Position numbers and translations under genes: made by a program | The notes under the pieces: model-generated | Database searches by the model: none | What the model was told of the DNA's origin: nothing | The model's input: only the letters and a program-made list of their open reading frames with translations | Shown here: positions 1-8,114 of the stretch, in pieces | Layout: each line of letters opens with the position of its first letter | How positions within the stretch are numbered: the first letter of the stretch is position 1 | From: Chloroflexota bacterium | GTDB lineage: Bacteria; Chloroflexota; Anaerolineae; Anaerolineales; Villigracilaceae | Assembly: GCA_013112685.1 (NCBI GenBank) | Contig: JABFGC010000002.1 | Span: 2,304,902-2,368,901 of the forward strand | Direction: 5' to 3' | DNA: 64,000 nucleotides

Positions 1-3
1 TTT

Positions 4-65
4 CATGAATTCACCTTATGGGTAAAAGTCGAAGCAAGCATACCTGCAAACAAAGGGAGCGTCAA
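4..65 (-). promoter_or_regulatory. Promoter, RBS and start codon of a gene leaving the window
   Basis: On the minus strand a -35 TTGACG (60-65) and a -10 TATGCT (37-42) are separated by exactly 17 bp. An AAGGTG ribosome-binding site and an ATG at 4-6 follow. Only two codons (Met-Lys) lie inside the window, so the product cannot be named. Nothing else is seen in positions 7-120. Confidence 0.7.
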
Positions 66-120
66 CCGCGCCGTGAGAAAAAGATTAATCGCCGCTCCCC
101 AATTTTGAAAAGCGGGTGAA

Positions 121-777
121 TCAGCCCAGGTAGGCTTCCAGTGCGCGCAGGCAATTCGAGCTCAATTTATGCCCCACTTCGTCCTCACAATAGGTGATCG
201 TTGCGCCAGCCTGTTCGAGCAAGCCAATCGAAGCGCGGGCGCGGTCAACCGGCACCATTTCATCCTGCGTGCCGTGCGCCACGAAGACGTTCTTCCCCAT
301 CAGCGACTTCTTCGCAATGTATTCCTCCAAGCCGGAGGGGACGAACCCTGCCAGCACGCCCATCCTGCGGACTCGCTGCGGATAAAGCAGACCGAGCACG
401 TTGGTCATTGCCGCGCCCTGGCTGAATCCGATCACATCGAAGCGGGACGCATCCACCTTAACCGAGGCTGTGTACTCGTCCATCAGGCGGATCAAACCCT
501 CAGCCGAGGGTAAAAGCATTTCGAGGCTGGGACGACCAAAAGTCGAGGGTTGAGGCGGGCGCCGGGAAAAGCCCTGCGGTTCGGCGCGATGCGGCGCGCG
601 CGGAGCGATGATCCAAAAATCATTGGGCAGGCGGCGCGTGAAGACCCACATGGAATTTTCGTCGCCCGTCCAGCCGTGGATCATGAGCAGGAGGCGCGGG
701 CTTTTGGAAGTTGACGGACGGACGCGCATCGTCCAGCCGTTGAATTCGATGAGTTCGGTATCAGTCGCGGTTTGCAC
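121..777 (-). CDS. Alpha/beta hydrolase (esterase/phospholipase-carboxylesterase type)
   Basis: Cytoplasmic serine hydrolase of 218 residues; there is no signal peptide. The fold is marked by an HGWTG oxyanion segment near residue 34, the nucleophile elbow GFSQG (Ser119), an acid in HGTQDEMV (Asp172) and a catalytic His in GHK (His203). This is the order expected of the dienelactone hydrolase/carboxylesterase family and the length is normal. It is the last gene of a minus-strand operon: its start overlaps the end of the upstream small membrane protein gene by 17 bp, and a patatin-like gene precedes that. A role in lipid or ester turnover fits the context, but the substrate cannot be read from the sequence. 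Confidence 0.85.
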   Translation of the reverse strand: MQTATDTELIEFNGWTMRVRPSTSKSPRLLLMIHGWTGDENSMWVFTRRLPNDFWIIAPRAPHRAEPQGFSRRPPQPSTFGRPSLEMLLPSAEGLIRLMDEYTASVKVDASRFDVIGFSQGAAMTNVLGLLYPQRVRRMGVLAGFVPSGLEEYIAKKSLMGKNVFVAHGTQDEMVPVDRARASIGLLEQAGATITYCEDEVGHKLSSNCLRALEAYLG

Positions 778-988
778 GTTTTACGATCCAATCCAATCCA
801 TACAAGAAAAATAGAATCAAGCCAATCGGCACGAACGCGCCGAGCAGGCAGAGAAACCCGCTGACCGCCGCGCCGAAGCCGTAGATCGCCCAAATCAATC
901 CCAGCCCAACGATGAACAGCAACAGCACCCCGCCGATGGCAAGGCGGACGTTGGTCTCTTTCATGTACTTGCGCAGGTCGCGGCTCAT
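761..988 (-). CDS. Small two-helix membrane protein
   Basis: Hypothetical protein of 75 residues. The start chosen is the ATG of MSRDLRKYMKE, because it overlaps the stop of the upstream patatin-like gene in an ATGA arrangement at 985-988, a sign of translational coupling. Two hydrophobic stretches (roughly residues 18-38 and 42-62) are separated by a short turn and flanked by basic residues, so it is probably an integral membrane protein with two helices. It sits between a patatin-like lipase and an esterase in one operon. I do not recognise the family. Confidence 0.7.
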   Translation of the reverse strand: MSRDLRKYMKETNVRLAIGGVLLLFIVGLGLIWAIYGFGAAVSGFLCLLGAFVPIGLILFFLYGLDWIVKRANRD

Positions 989-1868
989 CCGTTGGCTCCG
1001 AAAATCTTGCGGCTCAGGCGCGCGCTCCACGAGACGGTGCGCTTCAATTCCGGCAGCATTTCCTCCACCGCCTGTTCGCCCAGTTTCGCCACATCCGCGA
1101 TGACGACTTTATCGAGCAGGCTGATGTGTTGGATATCCGGTCGGATGATAACGTCCGGCTTGTCCAATTGGAGGCGGAAGTGCGAGATGGCGCGGTCTGC
1201 TGACATCCACCGAACGCAGGAAGATATCGAGCGACTGCGCGAGGGAGATCCGCGCGATGCGCTCGGCGATGGGGCGTGGGAAAATTCCCGGCACAGGCAG
1301 GGCGTAACTGCGGACGGGTTTTTCCATTGGGTCGTTGAGGGACCACGGCGACCACCGGCAGGCGCGGCGACAAGGTGCGCGCCACCGAAACGGGTACGGG
1401 ATTCAAAACGCCGCCGTCCACCAGTTCCCAGCCGTTGATGCGGTGCACGGGGAAAATCCCCGGCAGGGCGATGGTGGCAAGCACGGCATCCTGAAGCCTG
1501 CCTTCGGAGAGCGTGACCTCCCCGCCTGTGTTGATGTCAACCGCCGTCACCGCGCAGGGAATGCGCAGGTCGTCGAACGTCTTTTCGCCCAAAACGCGGT
1601 TGAGCAGCTGCCGCACGCCGCCCATGCCCAGCAGGGAAGGTCCATCCAGCGGGGTGCGCCCATACAAGTGGTTTTGATCCACCGATTCAAAGATGGATTG
1701 AATCTCGTTTGGGGAGCATCCCAGCGCGTAGAAAACGGCAACGACCCCGCCATAACTTGTGCCCGCCACCGAACGGATTTTGAAACCTTCCTGTTCAAGG
1801 CGGCGCAGCACGCCGATGTGAGCATTTCCCTTGGCGCCGCCCCCGCCCAATGCCAGTGTGATGTCCAT
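985..1868 (-). CDS. Patatin-like phospholipase, frame broken twice
   Basis: Acyl hydrolase with a Ser-Asp dyad. The N-terminus has the glycine-rich oxyanion loop GGGGAKG (residues 8-14) and the nucleophile motif GTSYG (Ser38); the Asp is in DGGVLNP near residue 150. The intact protein would be about 290 residues. The frame breaks between about 1327 and 1350 and again near 1205-1215. The three pieces join sensibly through PLPVPGIFPRPIAERI and end in KIFGANG at 985. All catalytic residues lie in the first piece. Single-base indels are common in this window, so sequencing error is likelier than decay. It is the first gene of an operon with a small membrane protein and an esterase. Positions 1869-2045 upstream hold no clear gene. 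Confidence 0.8.
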
Positions 1869-2045
1869 TTTGATAGCCTTTCCAGTTGATAGATAACGCG
1901 AAGGATAACGATTTTACCCGGCGCACACGAGCAGGGGCGATCCATTTCTTGTTGATTGAAACTGCATCCAGCCCTGACGCGTCGCCATTACGGTAAATTC
2001 GCACAAGGCGAGTTACATCATTCGCAACATACATCCTTCAGCGAT

Positions 2046-3077
2046 TTATTGCCCCTTCGGGTCGCGGATGAGCCAGACCGCCATGCCCGCGCCGACGAAC
2101 GCTGCGACGATCAGCACGACAACGAGGATTTGTGAAGAGATCGGTCTCGATGGTTCGCTCCCCGCTTCTTCGGTTGCCGTCGGTGATGCAGGCAGTGAGG
2201 GCGTCGAAGTTGGAGCGGCGGTCAGCGTGGGCGGGATGGTCGCGGTGACATCCAGCGTGGGCGTGGCTTCGGGTGTGTTGGTGACAGCCTGGGTCGCGCC
2301 GGTTTGCACCAACAACTCCTGCCCTTGATATACGGTCAGGTCTTCGCCGAGGTTGTTCAACGCCTGGATATTTTTGATGGTCGTCCCGTAGGCGATGGCA
2401 ATGCTCCACAGCGACTGCCCGTATTGCACCTTGTGATAGACGTTCCCATCGGGTCTCGCCGTGCTGACCGTGACCGGGATCATGTACTGGCTCGCTCCCG
2501 CCGCTTCACCGGATGATCCGCCCGGAACGCTGGTAAGAATGTTGGACGCATTCTCTTGCATCTGACCGCTGCTCGTCGCCGCGGCAGTATCCAGGGCGTA
2601 GTAATACATGCCGCCGGATTGTGAAATGCCCGCGCCGATATGCGTGAAATTCTGCGAGAGCATGGTGTTCATGTGATCGGCATCCTGCCAGCCGCCCGGC
2701 ACACCGTTCCAATCGAGCGGTCCGTTCGTATTGATGATGTTCTCGGCGCGAAAGCCGCCGCGCGATAAATCGCCCGCGAGCGGGAAGCCGAGCGAAAGCA
2801 ATTGCTGGGTGTACGTGATTCCGCCGGGGCGCGCGTGCGTCACCTGACCGGTCGCCGCCATGTAGTCCGCCTGCGATTGCGCCGACTGCATGAGGATGGG
2901 ATGCGTCGTCAGCGGGAGCAAGCCGTAGGAAATGCGCAGGTTGTTCACCGCTTCGATCAACTGCGAGGGCGATGTGATTTGATATTGCGGCGGGCGCGCC
3001 GAAACGCCGCCCGGCTGGGAGAAAAGCGCCGCTAGCGCAACAATCATTGGGAAAAGAAACAGAAACGGCTTTTTCAT
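2046..3077 (-). CDS. Secreted CAP (SCP/PR-1) domain protein with LysM and C-terminal membrane anchor
   Basis: Surface protein of 343 residues. A signal peptide (residues 1-27) is followed by a CAP domain (about 38-175) that contains the usual N-R-x2-G-L-x3 start, a HARPGG segment and a GHIG-like FTHIGAG stretch. A LysM peptidoglycan-binding repeat follows (about 212-258: YHKVQYGQSLWSIA to GQELLV). Next come a Pro/Thr/Ser linker and one transmembrane helix (about 315-337) ending in charged residues. It is therefore probably anchored in the membrane with the CAP domain facing the wall or exterior. CAP domains of bacteria are mostly uncharacterised, so enzymatic activity is not claimed. It has no obvious operon partner; the aminotransferase upstream ends 9 bp away. 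Confidence 0.85.
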   Translation of the reverse strand: MKKPFLFLFPMIVALAALFSQPGGVSARPPQYQITSPSQLIEAVNNLRISYGLLPLTTHPILMQSAQSQADYMAATGQVTHARPGGITYTQQLLSLGFPLAGDLSRGGFRAENIINTNGPLDWNGVPGGWQDADHMNTMLSQNFTHIGAGISQSGGMYYYALDTAAATSSGQMQENASNILTSVPGGSSGEAAGASQYMIPVTVSTARPDGNVYHKVQYGQSLWSIAIAYGTTIKNIQALNNLGEDLTVYQGQELLVQTGATQAVTNTPEATPTLDVTATIPPTLTAAPTSTPSLPASPTATEEAGSEPSRPISSQILVVVLIVAAFVGAGMAVWLIRDPKGQ

Positions 3078-3086
3078 AAATTCATT

Positions 3087-4229
3087 TTACGCCATCAACT
3101 TCCTGAGGGCTTTTATCAACCTATCCATATCGCGGCGGGAATTATATCCCTGGACGGAGAGGCGGATGAGTTTGTTCCCATGCCACTCGATCAGCGGGAT
3201 TTCGATTTTGTATTCATCGTAAAGCCGCACCTTCAGCGCGGCAATGTCGGTATCCGCTGGCAGGGAGGCAGCGGTCATTTGGGCGAACCAATTTTCAGTC
3301 AAAGGATGAAGCGGATTCGTCCCCGTCAGTTGGTGGATTCGTCCACGCGTCTCCATCGCCAATTGATGACATGCGCCTCGCACTTTGACCCAATCATGGT
3401 CCTGCTGAAATTGAATCGCCATCGGGACGGTTAAGAACGCGGCAACGTCGCGCGTGCCCCACCATTCGTGCTGGTCAATGAACGGCGAGCCGCTTGGCGC
3501 GTCGGATTCATAGCCCCACGAAACGACCAACGGCTTGAGCAGATGCTGGACTTCAGGACGCGCGTACAAAAAGCCCGCGCCTTTCGGAGCGCACAGCCAT
3601 TTGTGAAGGTTGCCGCCGTAAAAATCCGCGCCGAGCGCATCGAGATTCAGCGGCAATTGACCGGGCGCATGCGCGCCGTCTACGACTGTGAGAATGCCGT
3701 TCGCACACGCGCGCTGGATGACGTTTTCGACGGGGAAAATAACAGCGGTGGGAGATGTGAGATGGCTGAGAAAGATCACGCGCGTGCGCGGCGTGACCCC
3801 GCGCCAAAACGATTCGACAAAGGCATCCTGCGAAGTCAGGTCAACCGGTTGGTTGATGTAGGCAAAGCTGCGCTCCCTCGAGAGGAACCGCCACGTGCGG
3901 TCCATCGCACCATATTCGTGATTCGTGGAAAGTACCTCATCGCCCGCGCCCAATTCGAGCGAGCGCGCGGCGATGTTGATGGCGATGGTCACGTTTTGGG
4001 TATAGACGACGTTCTCCGCGCGTGTGCCGAGATATTTCGCAAGCGCTTCGCGCGATGCTTGCATCAAATCATTGTGACGCCTGCCCAGAAATTCGACCGG
4101 CTGGTTTTCCAGCTCGCGCTGCCAGCGCTGGTATTCCCGGAAGACGGGCTTGGGAGTCGCGCCGTAGGAACCGTGATTGAGAAAGGTGACGGAAGGATCG
4201 AGGAGGAAATACTTTTTGAGACCAAACAC
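3087..4229 (-). CDS. Class V aminotransferase (isopenicillin-N epimerase/cysteine desulfurase-like)
   Basis: PLP-dependent fold-type I enzyme of about 380 residues. The N-terminus LNHGSYGATPKP is typical of the isopenicillin-N epimerase-like branch. VVDGAHAPGQLPLNL carries the PLP-binding Asp and His region, and GGNLHKWLCAPKGAGFLY carries the Schiff-base Lys (HKW). The start is set at the GTG at 4227-4229, because a perfect TATAAT (minus strand, 4236-4241) lies only 6 bp upstream. Transcription would then begin at or next to the start codon, giving a leaderless message. An upstream ATG at 4277 would add 16 poorly conserved-looking residues. The substrate is unknown; a deaminating or desulfurating activity on an amino acid is the family norm. 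Confidence 0.85.
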   Translation of the reverse strand: MFGLKKYFLLDPSVTFLNHGSYGATPKPVFREYQRWQRELENQPVEFLGRRHNDLMQASREALAKYLGTRAENVVYTQNVTIAINIAARSLELGAGDEVLSTNHEYGAMDRTWRFLSRERSFAYINQPVDLTSQDAFVESFWRGVTPRTRVIFLSHLTSPTAVIFPVENVIQRACANGILTVVDGAHAPGQLPLNLDALGADFYGGNLHKWLCAPKGAGFLYARPEVQHLLKPLVVSWGYESDAPSGSPFIDQHEWWGTRDVAAFLTVPMAIQFQQDHDWVKVRGACHQLAMETRGRIHQLTGTNPLHPLTENWFAQMTAASLPADTDIAALKVRLYDEYKIEIPLIEWHGNKLIRLSVQGYNSRRDMDRLIKALRKLMA

Positions 4230-4235
4230 GCGGCA

Positions 4236-4241
4236 ATTATA
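4236..4241 (-). promoter_or_regulatory. -10 box of a leaderless promoter
   Basis: Perfect TATAAT on the minus strand, 6 bp before the GTG start of the class V aminotransferase gene. No good -35 element is visible. Confidence 0.5.
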
Positions 4242-4341
4242 AGAGCAGAAAAGATTTGCCCCCGCCGGTTGTAACAAAATCGAAGGACACAGCGACTAAA
4301 CAACAGCGAATCAGGTATTTATTTTATCCCCGGAGGAATCA

Positions 4342-5575
4342 ATGAACGAAGCGAAGATCACCGTCTATGGCGCGTACTGGTGTCCCGACTGCCGCCGCGC
4401 GAAGAAATTTTTGGGCGAGCAATTCGTCCCCTACAAATGGGTGGACATCGAGCAGGATAAGGAGGCGGAAGCGTTTGTCCTGCAAAAGAACAACGGCAAA
4501 CGCATCATCCCCACCATCGTTTTTGAAGATAGTTCTTTTTTGGTCGAGCCTTCGAACGCAGAACTGGCAAGGAAACTCGGATTGAAGACCGAAACGAAGC
4601 AGACCTATTACGACCTGATCATCATCGGCGGCGGACCGGCAGGGTTGACAGCCGCCATCTACGCGGCGCGCGAAGGCGCAGAAACGCTTCTGATCGAACG
4701 CTCCGGTCTGGGCGGACAGGCGGGCATCACCGTCGGGTTGGATAACTTCCCCGGTTTTCCCGAAGGCATCGGCGGGCAGGAATTTTCCGAGCGCGTCACC
4801 CAGCAAGCCAAACGTTTCGGCGTGGAAATTTTGCAGGCGGTGGATGTCGAACGAATGGAGATGGAGGAAGGCTACCACGAGGCGTACACCTCGGACGGGC
4901 GGCACGTCCACTCGCGCGCGGCGCTGATCGCCACGGGCGCGTCCTACCGCCGCTTGGAAGTGCCCGGCGAGGACGATTACATCGGCGCGGGGATTCACTT
5001 CTGCGCCACCTGCGACGGTCCGTTTTACAAGGGTGCGCAGGAAATCGTCGTGGTCGGCGGCGGGAATTCCGCTGTGGAGGAGGGCTTGCACCTGACCAAC
5101 TTCAGCGAGAAGGTCACTCTGCTGGTGCGCGGCGACAAATTGACTGCCAGCCAGATCGCCATAGACAAGGTGAACGAACCCAGATCCCGCATCGAAGTGA
5201 AATACAACACCGTGGTGGAGGCGTTCGAGGGGCGGGATTCCAAACTGAAGGCGATCAAGACCCGCAACACGTCCACGAACGAAGCGGGGGAAATCCATCC
5301 CGCCGCCGCGTTCATTTTCATCGGGCAGCAGCCCAATACCGACTATCTCAAGGGGTATCTTGAATTGGACAAATACGGCTTCGTGCTGACCGGTCACGAC
5401 CTGACCCACAAACCGGATGCCGCCAACTCCCTTCCGCTTCCGTTCGAGACCAGCGTGCCCGGCATCTTTGCGGCGGGCGATGTGCGGCACGGCAAGCATC
5501 AAGCAGGTCGCTTCGGCGGTGGGCGAAGGCGCGGCGGCATCCATTTCGATCCGGGAATTTTTGCGCAGGGGCTGA
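4342..5575 (+). CDS. trxB: Glutaredoxin-thioredoxin reductase fusion
   Basis: FAD/NADPH disulfide reductase with an N-terminal thiol domain. Residues 1-80 form a glutaredoxin-like domain with a CPDC active site (Cys14, Cys17) and the cis-Pro TIIPT segment. Residues 90 onward are a thioredoxin reductase: FAD motif IIGGGPAGLTAA, redox centre CATCDG (Cys221, Cys224), NADPH motif VVGGGNSAVEEG, and a C-terminal GIFAAGDVR FAD contact. A strong GGAGGA site precedes the ATG. The frame breaks near 5491, where one extra base follows GTGCGGCACGGC; removing it gives the usual ending (SIKQVASAVGEGA and a stop at 5573-5575). Such fusions let the reductase pass electrons to its own glutaredoxin-type domain, a likely role in cytoplasmic thiol balance. 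Confidence 0.9.
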
Positions 5576-5664
5576 CGCGGCTTGTGATATTCGTCATCTT
5601 GAAGGAAAGATGTTTCTTCATATAATCAGCCTTGATGAATGAATCCAAAGCATATTCAAAAGAA

Positions 5665-5697
5665 AGACGGAACCGTTCGGGTTCCGTCTTCTGTTTA
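5665..5697 (+). terminator. Intrinsic terminator after trxB
   Basis: A perfect 10-bp stem (AGACGGAACC, 5665-5674, paired with 5680-5689) with a 5-nt loop is followed by a T-rich tail. It lies between trxB and the CoA-binding protein gene. Confidence 0.75.
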
Positions 5698-5713
5698 TAA
5701 AAGGAGAACTCCG

Positions 5714-6205
5714 ATGTCAAAACTCGACAATATGGTACAGGATTTTCTGGCGCAGAAGAAAATCGCCGTGGTGGGCGTTTCGGACAGGCGCGAAACGGGA
5801 TGCAACCTGGCGTACAACAAGTTCAAGGAAAATGGATATGAAGTCTTCGCAGTCAACCCGCGCCTCGCCTCTTTCCAAGGCGACGCCTGCTACGCCGACC
5901 TGAAATCCCTGCCCTCCAAGCCGGATGCCGTCTTCATCCTCACAAGCCCCAAAGTGACGGATGACATCGTCCGGCAGTGCGTGGATTTGGGGATCAAACA
6001 CGTTTGGATGCACTGCATGATGGGAACCAAGCCCGGTCTCGCGGGGGGCATGACCAGCGTCTCGCCATCCGCGGTGGAGATGTGCAAGGCGAACGGGATC
6101 ACCGTCATCCCCGGCGCGTGTCCGAACCAATACATCAAACCCGACGGCGGTCACAAAATGATGCGCGGATTGTGGAAATTGCTTGGGTTTATGAGCGTGA
6201 ATTAG
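5714..6205 (+). CDS. CoA-binding domain protein (YccU-like)
   Basis: Small cytoplasmic protein of 163 residues made of a single Rossmann-like CoA_binding domain, as in succinyl-CoA synthetase alpha and YccU. The dinucleotide-type loop IAVVGVSDRRETG is at residues 17-29; EVFAVNPR and AVFILTSP follow, and a C-terminal PGACPNQYIKPDG loop completes the fold. The start is the ATG preceded by AAGGAGAACTCCG; 25 upstream codons in frame would cross the terminator hairpin and are not used. The last 4 bp overlap the end of a convergent gene. The function is unknown; members are thought to bind acyl-CoA or CoA. Confidence 0.85.
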   Translation: MSKLDNMVQDFLAQKKIAVVGVSDRRETGCNLAYNKFKENGYEVFAVNPRLASFQGDACYADLKSLPSKPDAVFILTSPKVTDDIVRQCVDLGIKHVWMHCMMGTKPGLAGGMTSVSPSAVEMCKANGITVIPGACPNQYIKPDGGHKMMRGLWKLLGFMSVN

Positions 6206-6570
6206 GAATACTCTTCCCTCATCATCCGCTCAAACCCCTTCTTCGTGAGTTGACTTAACTCCTCGAACAAGCCCTTCTCGACCTTCTTGAAATTGAAGCA
6301 GGATTTTCCCTGCATGTGCTTCTTGAGTTCCGGGGAGATGCCTTTCAGCAGGTCGAGGTACATGTAAACCGGCATGAGATAAAACGAGACGTAGTTCTTC
6401 TTGATGTGCGTCGAGGCGAAATACAGTTCCTTCTTCCATTTCTCGCTGTACGGACCGTCGAGATAGTACACGCTTTTGGTGTCGTTCTTGACGGTCAGTT
6501 TTTTGGCGTAGGGTTGGAGGATGGATTTCAGGCTTTCAAAGACGGCGGGGAATTCGGTTTGGGCGGGCAT
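6202..6570 (-). CDS. DUF1801-like small protein
   Basis: Cytoplasmic protein of 122 residues. It has the pattern seen in DUF1801/YdhG-type proteins: an N-terminal helix (FESLKSILQPYAKKL), a central beta-rich part with KNYVSFYLMPVYM, and a C-terminal GKSCFNFKKVE strand followed by helices. I assign the family from this general resemblance only. It is the second gene after the SGNH hydrolase (14 bp gap), so the two may be co-transcribed. No catalytic residues are evident. Confidence 0.55.
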   Translation of the reverse strand: MPAQTEFPAVFESLKSILQPYAKKLTVKNDTKSVYYLDGPYSEKWKKELYFASTHIKKNYVSFYLMPVYMYLDLLKGISPELKKHMQGKSCFNFKKVEKGLFEELSQLTKKGFERMMREEYS

Positions 6571-6584
6571 GGGTTTCTCCTAAA

Positions 6585-7349
6585 TTAAGGCTCAACAAGC
6601 ACGCTTTCCGCGGCTTCCTGCAATTGACTTGCGACATCTTCCGATAAATTGCCGCGATAGTCCAATCCCACCGGGCTTTCGCGGAAGAGGGTGACATAGA
6701 AAACGCAGGCGGCGAGATAGGTTCCTGCCTCGGCGGGGTGACTGCCGTCCGCCTGCCAGAGTTCGAGATCGGGATTTTGGTCAAGGGCGCGGAACCAAGC
6801 CAACCCCACCTGCGCCAATGGGACTCCGAGTTCGCTTGCAATGCGGATGTATCCCAGATCGACTTCGTACTGCATGGATTCGTAGGTTGACAAGCCGTTT
6901 TCGGGATATCCGCCCTTGTGTGCCCAGGTCTGGAAGAAGACGGGGGTTGCACCGTTTTCCCGAATCTTCGAGACGAGGGAACGCGCGGCGGGATACATGA
7001 GTTCCTGACGGGCATATTCGTTCGAGGGAATCTGGCTTTGTTCTTGAAGGATGACGTAATCCCATTGTCTCTCCGAGAGTTTGGCTTCGAGCTCCGGCGA
7101 TTTGAGATGATCGGAAAGCATCCATCCACCCTGGGCGAGCATGGCAACTTCCACTTGATGATCTCCCGACCACGCGAGTTTCGAGAACGTGTTCGGAAGG
7201 TCGTTTTCATAGATATAACTGTTTCCAACAAACAGCACGCGGATGCAATCGTCGTTATCGGTATCGTCGCAACGGATGGGGGCGCAGCCCAAAAGGGATA
7301 ATGCGACAGTCAGCGAGAGGAAATAATTGAACAGCGAAATTTTTTTCAT
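6585..7349 (-). CDS. SGNH/GDSL-family hydrolase lipoprotein
   Basis: Exported hydrolase of 254 residues. The N-terminus MKKISLFNYFLSLTVALSLLGC ends in a lipobox (Leu-Leu-Gly-Cys), so the mature protein is probably a membrane-anchored lipoprotein. Block I of the SGNH fold is LFVGNSYIYEND with Ser near residue 48; block V is DGSHPAEAGTYLAA with the catalytic Asp and His. The Gly and Asn blocks are less clear (LAQGGW; FFQTWAH). The length is normal for the family. The likely substrate is an ester on a carbohydrate or lipid at the cell surface. Confidence 0.75.
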   Translation of the reverse strand: MKKISLFNYFLSLTVALSLLGCAPIRCDDTDNDDCIRVLFVGNSYIYENDLPNTFSKLAWSGDHQVEVAMLAQGGWMLSDHLKSPELEAKLSERQWDYVILQEQSQIPSNEYARQELMYPAARSLVSKIRENGATPVFFQTWAHKGGYPENGLSTYESMQYEVDLGYIRIASELGVPLAQVGLAWFRALDQNPDLELWQADGSHPAEAGTYLAACVFYVTLFRESPVGLDYRGNLSEDVASQLQEAAESVLVEP

Positions 7350-7368
7350 TGGATCACTAATCTAAAAT

Positions 7369-7511
7369 ATGTCGTTGCGAGCCGCCGCTCTTGATTTTCG
7401 GTGGCGCGGCAACCCCCACTTAATCGGAAATACTTTGGAAAACGGGAGGTTGCTTCGGGCGATCCTTCGTTTCAGCTCCGCTCCACTCAGGACGCGCCCT
7501 CGCAACGACAT
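7369..7511. repeat. Intergenic element bounded by ATGTCGTTGCGA inverted repeats
   Basis: The 143-bp stretch starts with ATGTCGTTGCGAG and ends with its exact reverse complement CTCGCAACGACAT. It also contains the GCTTCGGGCGATCCTTCG type of sequence seen in dispersed bacterial repeats. It has no gene of its own. A shorter relative is at 10514-10585. Confidence 0.7.
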
Positions 7512-7518
7512 TTATGAA

Positions 7519-8079
7519 TCATTGCACGACTATCTCCATAAACACCGTATCGCCAAACAGATTTCCATCCGGGTCGAGGGCTTGCCAGATGGATTGATAC
7601 GTTCCCGGTTCGGTTGGAGCGGTGAAGAGGATTCGCAGGGTAGCTTGGCTCCCGGCTTTGGCAGGGTAGAGCGGCTGTTCCTCCGCCGCGCCTAGCGTCG
7701 TGCCGCCCACCCACTTGAGTTTGTAACCCGCGTCCCAATCGCACGTCCCGGAGTTTTGAACGAGCCACTGCTTGTCAATCGCTGCGCCGGGGGCGAAGAC
7801 CGAGCCGTCTTCGACGGTGACATCGTCCAAAAAGGAGAGCGCGTTCGCGCAGGGACCTTCGGTGGGCGTGGCGGTGACCGTCGGCGTAAACGTGGGGGTG
7901 AACAACGCAGGCACGGGCGTGGTGGTGGGAAGCGGCTGGGTGGGCGGAATTGCCGTCGGCGGGCGGAAGGGCGTTGGCGCGGGCTGGGGGGAACAGGCGG
8001 CGGGTAGGAAAAGGATTGGGAGCAGAAACAGGAATCGGTTAAGAAAGAGGCGCGCGGAGCGAAGTCGAAGTGTCGTCAT
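7519..8079 (-). CDS. Lipoprotein with NBR1-type Ig-like domain
   Basis: Exported protein of 186 residues. The signal peptide ends in a lipobox (LPAAC) and is followed by a Pro/Thr linker of about 50 residues. The rest is one Ig-like domain of the 'next to BRCA1' type, recognised by KQWLVQNSGTCDWDAGY and the closing PTEPGTYQSIWQALDPDG. In bacteria, this domain is found mostly in extracellular proteins of Chloroflexi and some others and is thought to mediate binding. The start is placed at MTTLRLRSARLFLNRF; ten codons upstream lack signal-peptide character. The gene lies just downstream of recA on the same strand. Confidence 0.85.
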   Translation of the reverse strand: MTTLRLRSARLFLNRFLFLLPILFLPAACSPQPAPTPFRPPTAIPPTQPLPTTTPVPALFTPTFTPTVTATPTEGPCANALSFLDDVTVEDGSVFAPGAAIDKQWLVQNSGTCDWDAGYKLKWVGGTTLGAAEEQPLYPAKAGSQATLRILFTAPTEPGTYQSIWQALDPDGNLFGDTVFMEIVVQ

Positions 8080-8114
8080 AAGAAAATGGACACGGTGAGC
8101 CGTGTCCATTAATT

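Noticed and set aside
1795..2034. A 79-residue minus-strand protein before the patatin gene
   Set aside because: It overlaps the patatin start in another frame, and its last part is a shadow of that gene; no supporting feature.
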